Origin: Luteibacter sp. 9135
GTDB taxonomy: Bacteria > Pseudomonadota > Gammaproteobacteria > Xanthomonadales > Rhodanobacteraceae
Assembly: GCF_000745005.1 (NCBI RefSeq)
Contig: NZ_JQNB01000001.1
Span: 2,597,501 to 2,661,500, forward strand
DNA length: 64,000 nucleotides
Direction of reading: 5' to 3'
Part shown: positions 47,923 through 56,900 of the stretch, in pieces
Position numbering within the stretch: position 1 is the stretch's first letter
Layout of the letters: every line of letters begins with the position of its first letter
Notes under the pieces: generated by a model
The model's database searches: none
Told to the model about the DNA's origin: nothing
Seen by the model: only the letters and a program-made list of their open reading frames with translations
Translations under genes and position numbers: made by a program

Positions 47923-50900
47923 ATGTCATCGGCTGAATCGCGCCATGCATGCGAAAGCGCGGCTGTCCATCCGCTTTCCAGCCCGCAACGGGATATCTAC
48001 CACGATCAACTGATGAAGGGCCGTACGCCCACGTACAACATCGGTGGGTACGTCGACCTCTTCGGTGGCGTGGACGCGGTACGCTTCGAAAAGGCCTTGC
48101 AGCTCGCGGTGCGCAAGCACGATTGCCTGCGCTTGCGCCTGGTTTCCAGGGGCGATGACACACCCGGGCAGGTCATGGCGCAAGAACTTGCGATGTCGCT
48201 GCCCTTGCTGGATGTTTCCGGTCACGAGGCGCCCGAGCAGCACGCGCGGGCGTGGATTCGCGAGTGCATCAACACGCCGTTCGATCTGTTCGACGGGCCA
48301 CTGTTTCGCTGCGCGCTCATCAAGCTTTCGGAAAACCGGTTCCAGTGGTTCATCTGCGCCCACCACATCGCCGTCGATGGCTGGGGCATCGATACCATCA
48401 TCCAGTCCGTCGCCAGCCTGTACAGCGCGCTGGAGAACGGTGAGGCGCCGGATATCGAGGCACCGTCCTATCTTGCGTTCGTAGCCAACGATGCCGCTTA
48501 CCTGGCATCCACGTCGTTCGCCAGGGATCGCGGTCACTGGCTCGGTACCTACCCGGACGTGCCCGATCCGTTGCTCTCGCCGCGCCATCGGGACACGGTC
48601 GTCGGCCAGCCTTTTTTGACCGGTGAATGTTCGTGGCGGCTGTCGCGCGATCTGGACGGGAAGATCGACGCCTTGGTCGCCGCGCATGGTTCGACGCGAT
48701 TCCAGGTATTTCTCGGCCTGTTCCAGGCGTTCTTCCTGCGCCTGGAGCAGCGTGACGAGCTGATCGTCGGTATGTCCGTGCTGAACCGCAAGGACGCCGC
48801 GGCGCGGCGCACCGCCGGCATGTTCACCAATGTCCTGCCGATGCGCCTGGCGTTCGATACGAGCGATTCGTTCGTCGCCCTGATCGCGTCCATCGCGCCG
48901 GCCTTGCGCCAGGCGTATCGACACCAGCGTTTCCCCGTCGGCGCGTTGAACGAGGGCCTGGACCTTTTCCGGAGCCATCGCGCACAGCTCTACGACCTTT
49001 CCATCTCCTACGAGCATGGCGGCACCGAGCTGTTCTTCGGCACGGTCCGCGCACTCGTCGTGAAGTGCACGAACGATCACGAGGGCACGCCGCTTCGTTT
49101 GTGTGTCCGCGACGACCTGGGCGCCGGCGAGTCGACGATGTTCTTCATCTTCGGTCGCGCGTACTTCGACGATGGTGAGATCGCCACGCTGCGCGAGCGG
49201 TTCATCGTCTTCATGGAGGCGCTGCTCGCGGACGCCCACGCCCCGCTGGCCTCGATACCCGTCGTGCTCGCGGGCGAACGGACGCAGTTGGCGGCCTGGA
49301 ACGCGACCGATGTTGCTTACCCGGATACGTGCCTGCACACGGCGTTCGAGCGCTGCGTCGACCGGCAGCCGGATGCCGTCGCCCTGGTGCACGGCGATGT
49401 ATCGCTCAGCTACGCCGAACTCAACCGACGGGCCAACCGGCTTGCTTACCATCTGCTGGCGACGGGTGTGCAGCCGGACGACCGGATCGTCCTTTGCCTC
49501 GAACGCGGCGTATCGATGGTGATCGGCCTGCTGGCCATCCTCAAGGCGGGGGGCGCTTACGTACCCATCGATCCGACATACCCACCCGAGCGCCTGGCCT
49601 ACCTGCTGCAGGATGCGCAACCGCGCCTGTTGCTGACGGACGAGACGGGGTGCCGCGCATTGGGTGCCTCCGTAGACGCGACGACGCACATGCGGCTGGA
49701 CCTGCCTTCGCCATCGTGGATCACGCTGCCGGCGAGCAACCCCGAGCTGGCTGGCGTGACCTCGCAGCACCTGGCCTACGTCATCTATACCTCCGGCTCC
49801 ACCGGGCAGCCCAAGGGGGTGATGGTCGAGCATCGTCACGTCGTCCATCAGGTCGTCGCGTTGCAGCGTGCCTACGACCTGCGGCCAGACGACCGTCTGT
49901 TGCAGTTCGCTTCGCTGGCCTTCGACATGTCGGTGGAGGAGATTTTTCCCGCGCTGGTTACCGGCGCCACGCTCGTGTTGCGCACTGATGCCTGCCTGGC
50001 CTCGCCGACGGCGTTTGCCGCCTTCTGTGCCGAGCACTGCCTGACCTGGATCAACCTTCCCAGCACGTTCTGGGCGCAGCTGGCCACGGAACGCCCCGAA
50101 CTGCCGCTGCCGGCCACCTTGCGCCGGGTCAGCGTGGGCGGGGATGCCATCAGTCCTTCCGCGGTGGCCGCATGGTTTGCGAGGGCAGGGCACCGACCCA
50201 CGCTGTTCAACGCCTATGGACCCACCGAGGCGACCGTCAACGCGACGCTGTTGCGCATGGACGAGGCGCCCCGCGTCCCGTCGATCGGACGCCCGGTAAC
50301 GAATACCCAGGTGCATCTGCTCGATGCCCGGCAACAGCCCGTGCCTGTGGGAGCCGTCGGTGAGCTTTACATCGGCGGGAGCGGCGTGGCGCGAGGCTAT
50401 CTCCACCGGCCGACGCTGACCGCCGAGCGTTTCATCGACGACCCGTTTGCGAACCGTGCCGGTGCACGCATGTACCGCACGGGCGATCTGGGTCGTTATC
50501 TGCCGGATGGCGCGATCGAATTCCTGGGTCGCAACGATCACCAGGTCAAGGTGCGCGGGTATCGCATCGAACTGGGTGAGATCGAGGCTCGTCTCGCGAA
50601 GCATCCTTCCGTACATGAAGCGGTGGTGCTCGCGTTGGGCGAGGGGCTGGCGCGACGGCTCGTCGCCTACGTGGTGACCCGCGCCGGCGAGGCCGACGAT
50701 GCCGCGCTCGCCGGACTCTGGCGAGCGCATCTCGCCGTCGATTTGCCCGACTACATGCTGCCGTCCGCCTTCGTCCGTCTGGACGCCTTCCCACTCACGC
50801 CGAACGGCAAGCTCGATCGCAAGGCGCTGCCCGAGCCCGGCGACGAGGCGTTCGCGCTGCGGCCCTACGAGGCCCCCCGGAGCGAGGCGGAAAACGTACT

Positions 50901-53900
50901 GGCGACGCTGTGGCGGGAATTACTGGGTGTCGAGCGCATCGGGCGTCACGATCACTTCTTCGAACTCGGCGGCCACTCGCTGGTCGCCATTCGCCTGCTC
51001 GGTCGCATGGCGCAGGCCTTCGGTCGTGTGCTGCCGCTGGCCATGCTGTTCAGTCACCCTACCGTGGCCGAGCTGGCCGTGGCCGTCGAGGCGCTTGGGC
51101 GCGAAGACGCGCATCCTGTCCTGCCGCCCATCCGTCCCGTCGTCCACGGGGCGACGTTGCCGCTGTCCTACGCGCAGCAACGCCTGTGGTTCATGGACCA
51201 GCTGGACCGTGACAGTGCGATCTATCACGTGTCGCTGGTGGTACACATGGCAGGCGAGGTGGACGGCGCGCTGCTTCGCCGCAGCCTGGACCACCTGCTG
51301 GCGCGCCACGAGGCCTTGCGTACCGTGTTCCGAGCCATCGACGGCGAGCCGCATGCCGCGCTGCTGCCGACGGATACCGCGTTCCCGTTCGTCGAACACG
51401 ACCTGCGCGGGACGAGTGACCTCGACGGCGCACTGGCCCGATACACCGACGATAATGCGCGCACGCCGTACGACCTCGAACACGGGCCGCTGGTCCGCGC
51501 CTGCCTCGTGCGTGTCGCTGACCGCGACTGCACATTGCTGCTGGGCATGCACCACATCGTCGCGGATGGCTGGTCCCTGCACCTGCTGGCGCGCGAGATC
51601 GGCACGCTGTACACCGCTTTTGCGCAAGGGAAGGACGACGCGCTGCCGCCGTTGCCGGTGCAGTATCCCGACTATGCCGCCTGGCAGCGTGCGGTACTGA
51701 CACCCCAGCGCTTGCAACGCCAGGTCGACTATTGGCGGCACACGCTGGCCGGCGCGCCGGACTTGCTCAACCTGCCGACAGATCGTCCGCGCCCGGCGCG
51801 ACAGTCGTTCGCGGGTGCGGTGGTGCCGCTGCGGGTCGATGGCAACGTGGCCGGTCGCCTCAGGCAGGTGTGCGCCCGGCACGGCGTGAGCCTGTTCATG
51901 CTGCTGACGGCGGCGTGGTCGAGCGTGCTGGCGCGTCTCTCGGGTCAGGACGACGTGGTGATCGGAACGCTGTCCGCCAATCGGGGGCAGCGCGAGATCG
52001 AGCCGCTCATCGGCTTCTTCGTCAGCACGCTGGCCCTGCGCCTGGACGTGTCCGGCGAGCCGGATACCGCCGGAATGCTCGCACGGGTACGCCAGCGCAT
52101 CCTCGCGGCACAGGAAAACCAGGACCTGCCGTTCGAGCAGGTGGTGGAGATCGCGCGTCCGTCGCGACGGCTGGATCATTCGCCGTTGTTCCAGGTGCTC
52201 ATCGCCTGGCAAAGCAACGACCGCGGGCGTTTCGCGTTGCCAGGCATCGAGGTGAGCCAGGTGGATATGTCCCTGGCGGCGATCCGCTACGACCTGGAAC
52301 TGCATCTCTACGAGGACGACGACGCCATCGTCGGCGGACTCGGCTATGCCACCGCGTTGTTCGACGAGGCATCGATCGAGCGCCACGTGGGCTACCTGGG
52401 AGCCGTGCTGGATGCCATGGCCGCCGAGACGCCGCTGCCGTTGTCCCGCATCGCCTTGGCCGGTGCCGACGAACAGGCCTTGCTCGAACGCTGGAACCAT
52501 ACGGGGGTATCCGTCGCGCGGGAGGAGGGCATCCACCGGCTCTTCGAACGGCAGGCGGCGCGGTCGCCGGAGGCGATCGCCCTAATCCACGGCGAGGCAC
52601 AGCTGGCCTATGGCGAGCTCAACAGGGAGGCGAACCGCCGGGCGCGTCATCTGCGCGCGCTCGGCATCGGCGCCGAGGGACGAACCGACCAGCGCGTTGC
52701 GCTCTGCGCCGAGCGCGGCTTCGCCATGGTCACCGCCATGCTCGCCATCCTCAAGGCGGGCGCCTGCTATGTACCGCTGGATCCCGCCTATCCCGCGGAA
52801 CGGTTGCAGCAGGTGCTCGATGAAGCGGGCGCGACGCTGCTGCTTGCCGACGGCGCCGGGCGACGCGCAGTGGGCGACCTGTCGCTCGCGGCCCACCGTA
52901 CGATCGACCTCGACAGCGCGCCGCCCGAAGACGACGCGATAGCATCGAACGACCTTGACCCGTTGCCCGGGGCGACGGATGCCAACCTCGCCTACGTGAT
53001 CTACACGTCCGGCTCCACGGGAACGCCGAAAGGCGTCGCCATGCCGCACGGGCCGCTGGCCAACCTGGTGCACTGGCAACGAACGCAGAGCGAACATGCG
53101 GGCGCCCCGGCACCGCGCACCCTGCAATACGCCGCGCTCGGCTTCGACGTGGCGTTCCAGGAGATATTCGCCACGCTTTGTTTCGGGGGAGCGCTGGTCC
53201 TGGTGGATGCGGCGGTTCGTCTCCAGTTCGACGTGCTGGTGGACGTGTTGCGCGAGCAACGCGTGCAGCGCGTCTTCCTGCCGTACATCGCCTTGCAGTC
53301 GCTTGCCGAGGCGATCGACGAGGGTTCCGCTCATGGCGAATTGCTGCCCGACCTTCGCGAGGTGGCCGTGGCCGGCGAGCAGTTGCGCCTCACCCCGCAG
53401 ATCAAGCGCCTGTTCGCGCGCTTGCCGGCGTGCGCCCTGCACAATCACTACGGACCCACGGAAACCCATGTGGTCACGGCGCAGACGCTCGGCCCGGGAT
53501 CGATCGGTGACTCGCCCAGCCACGTACCCATCGGGCGTCCCGTCGCCAACGCCCGCGCCTATGTGCTCGACACCCAAGGCGTGCCGGTGCCGCTGGGTGC
53601 CGTCGGCGAGCTGTACATCGGCGGCGCCGGCATCGCGCGTGGGTACCTCGGTCGCGACGAGCTGACCGCCCAGCGGTTCGTGCGCGATCCGTTCGACCCC
53701 CACCCCGGTGCGCGCATGTATCGCACCGGCGATCTGGCCCGTTACCTGCCGGATGGACGACTGATCTGTCTCGGCCGTAACGATCATCAGGTCAAGGTCC
53801 GTGGTTTTCGCATCGAACTGGGCGATATCGAAGTCCATCTCGCCGATCATCCATTGGTACGGGAGTGTGCGGTGATCGCGCGTCCGGATACGCGTGGCGA

Positions 53901-56900
53901 GACGCAACTGGCCGCCTATGTCGTCGCGCCGGGCCAGGACGACGGCCTGGCGGCCACGCTGCATGCGCACCTCGCCGGCCTGTTGCCGGGCTACATGGTG
54001 CCCGCGGCGTTCATGCGTTTGGCCGCCATTCCGCTGACCGCGCACGGCAAGCTGGATCGCCACGCGTTGCCGTTACCCGACGAGCAGGCGTTTGCGCGCT
54101 CGGTCTACGCGCCGCCGCAAGGCGAGATCGAGGAGGGGCTGGCCACGTTGTGGCAGGGCCTGCTCGGCGTGGAACGGGTCGGGCGGCACGATCACTTCTT
54201 CGAGCTGGGCGGCCATTCGCTGATCGCGGTACGGTTGCTGAGTCGTCTGTCGCAGCGTTTCGGCGTGGCGTTGCCGCTGGCCGAGCTGTTCGCGCACCCG
54301 GTACTCAGCGAGCTGGCCGGCGTGCTGGCCGACAGCCGGCTCCGGTCAGGCGACACGGGCATCGAGGTCATCCCGCGCGCGTTTCGCGGGGACAGCGCGC
54401 CGCTGTCCCACGCCCAGCAGCGGCTCTGGTTCCTCGCCCAGCTCGAGGGGGACAGTGCCACGTATCACATCCCACTGACGGTGCGTCTCGAGGGTGGCCT
54501 CAACGTGGCGGCCTTGCGCAGCGCATTCCGCCGCCTGGTGGCGCGCCATGAAAGCCTGCGCACCATGTTCGTCGCCGAGCACGGGCGAGCGCACACCGTG
54601 GTACTCGGCGAGGATCGTGGCCCGGACCTGCACGACGACGACCTGCGTGACGGGCCTGACGTCGAAGCCGCGTTGACACGCTTCCTGGCGGAGGACAGGA
54701 ACCGTCCGTTCGACTTCGCTGCCGGTCCCCTGGTTCGCGCCAGCCTGGTCAGGGTGGGCGAGACCCGCCATGTGCTGCAACTGACCCTGCATCACCTCGT
54801 GGCCGACGGCTGGTCGCTCGGCATCATCGCCGCTGAACTCGGCGCCTTTTATGCCGCCTGCGTGGACGGCGTGAATAGTCTCCTGCCGCCGTTGCCGATC
54901 CAGTACGCCGACTACGCCCTCTGGGAACGCGATCGCATGAGCGGGGACCGCCTCACGGCGCAAGCCGCGTACTGGCGACGTCAGCTCGCGGACGCACCGT
55001 CCCTGCTGACCCTGCCGACGGACAGGCCGCGTCCGGCACGTCAGTCGTTCGCCGGTGCGTTCCTTCCACTGACACTGGACCCCACGCTGACGCGTGCACT
55101 CAAACGTGTTGCCCACAAGCACGGCACGACCCTGTTCATGGTGGTGCTGGCAGCCTGGGCAGCGGTGTTGTCTCGGCTCGCCGGTCAATCCGAGGTGATG
55201 ATCGGCACGCCCACTGCGGGACGCGGCCGGGAAGAACTGGAAGCGCTGATCGGCTTCTTCATCAATACCCTCGCGCTGCGCATCGACCTCGCCGCCCCAC
55301 ACGACGTCGCCTCGCTGCTCGACCACGTGCGGCAGGTCGCGCTGGATGCGCAGGCGCACCAGGACCTGCCGTTCGACCAGGTAGTGGAGATCGCGCAGGT
55401 GCCCCGGCGCGTCGATCGCACGCCGCTGGTCCAGGTGCTGTTCGCCTGGCAGAGCCACGACGAAGGCCGGTTGTCATTGCCGGGCATCGCGGTGGAACCG
55501 CTGCCCGCATTCGACTGGGTGAAGTTCGATATGGAGCTGATCCTGAGCGACGTGGACGGTAGTATCCAGGGCGGCTTCAACTACGCCACCGCCTTGTTCG
55601 ACGACGACACCATGGCGCGTCACGCCGGCTACCTGCATACCGTCCTTGAAGCCATGGTGGCCGACGACACCGCGACGATAGCGGCCATCCCGTTGCTCGC
55701 CGTGCCCGAGCGGCGACAGCTGCTGGACGAGTGGAACCGTACCGAGGCACCGTATCCCACGCAGACGGGCATGCACCAGCTGGTGGAGCGCTGGGCGCGC
55801 GACACACCGGACGCGCCCGCGCTGGTCGATGTCCCGGAAACACTCTCGTACGCACAGTGGAATGCGCGCGCCAATGGTCTCGCCCATGAACTGATCGCGC
55901 GTGGCGTGCGCCCGGGCGGCCGGGTGGCGCTGTGTGTCGGGAAGGGTTCGGCCCTGTTCGTCGCGCTCCTCGCCGTATTGAAGACCGGCGCCGCGTACGT
56001 GCCGCTCGATCCGGCGTATGCCTCGGCGCGCCTGGACCATATCCTGGACGATGCCGCGCCCGGGCTCCTGCTTTACGACGACGCCGGACGCGCGGCGCTC
56101 GGCGCGGCGGCGCTCGCGGCGCGCGATGTGCTCGAGCTGACGCATCGGCTCGACCGGGACGACGAGGGGGCCGACAACCCGGACGTAGGCGGCTTCGATG
56201 CACGCATACTCGCGTACGTCATCTATACCTCCGGCTCCACCGGCACGCCGAAGGGCGTCATGGTGGAGCACCACGCGGTGGTCAACCTTGCGCTGTCGCT
56301 GAGCGAGCGGCTGGGCGTGGACGCAAACAGCCGGATCAGCCAGTTCGCCTCGCCCGGTTTCGATGCGAGCGTCTTCGAGAGCGTGATGGCGCTCGCCACG
56401 GGCAGTGCGCTGTGTTTCCCCACGCAGGCGGAGCGGCTGAATCCGGCCGCTTTCCTCGCCTTCATCGGGCGCCACGGCATAACCCACGCCTCGCTGCCGC
56501 CTGCCTTCCTGCAAGGCCACCTCGAAACCCCTCGCTGGAGGCATCGACCCACGCTCGTCTTCGTGGGTGACGCATCCGCGCCGGGGCTGGTGGCCACCTG
56601 GCAACGCCATGCCCGTATCGCCAACGCGTACGGCCCGACCGAAATCACGGTATGCGCCACGGTATGGCTGGCCCCTGACGAGTCCGGCGAACCGACCAGC
56701 GTGCCCATCGGCAGGCCACTCGCCAACACGCGACTGTATGTGCTCGACGACCAGTGTCTGCCGGTGCCGCGCGGCAGCGTCGGTGAGTTGCATATCGGCG
56801 GGGCAGGGGTCGCGCGCGGCTACTTCGACCGGCCCGTACTGACGGCCGAACGGTTCGTTCCCGATCCGTTCGATGCGCGGCCCGGCGCACGCATGTACCG

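Noticed and set aside
47926..50730. A 934-residue open frame antisense to the first part of the NRPS gene
   Set aside because: Its residues are Arg/Gln/Gly-rich with no domain, and it is the mirror of a clear C-A module; high G+C leaves antisense frames open.
51160..56000. Epimerisation or dual condensation/epimerisation domains in the NRPS
   Set aside because: C2 and C3 have ordinary LCL-type openings and no E domain lies between T and C domains.
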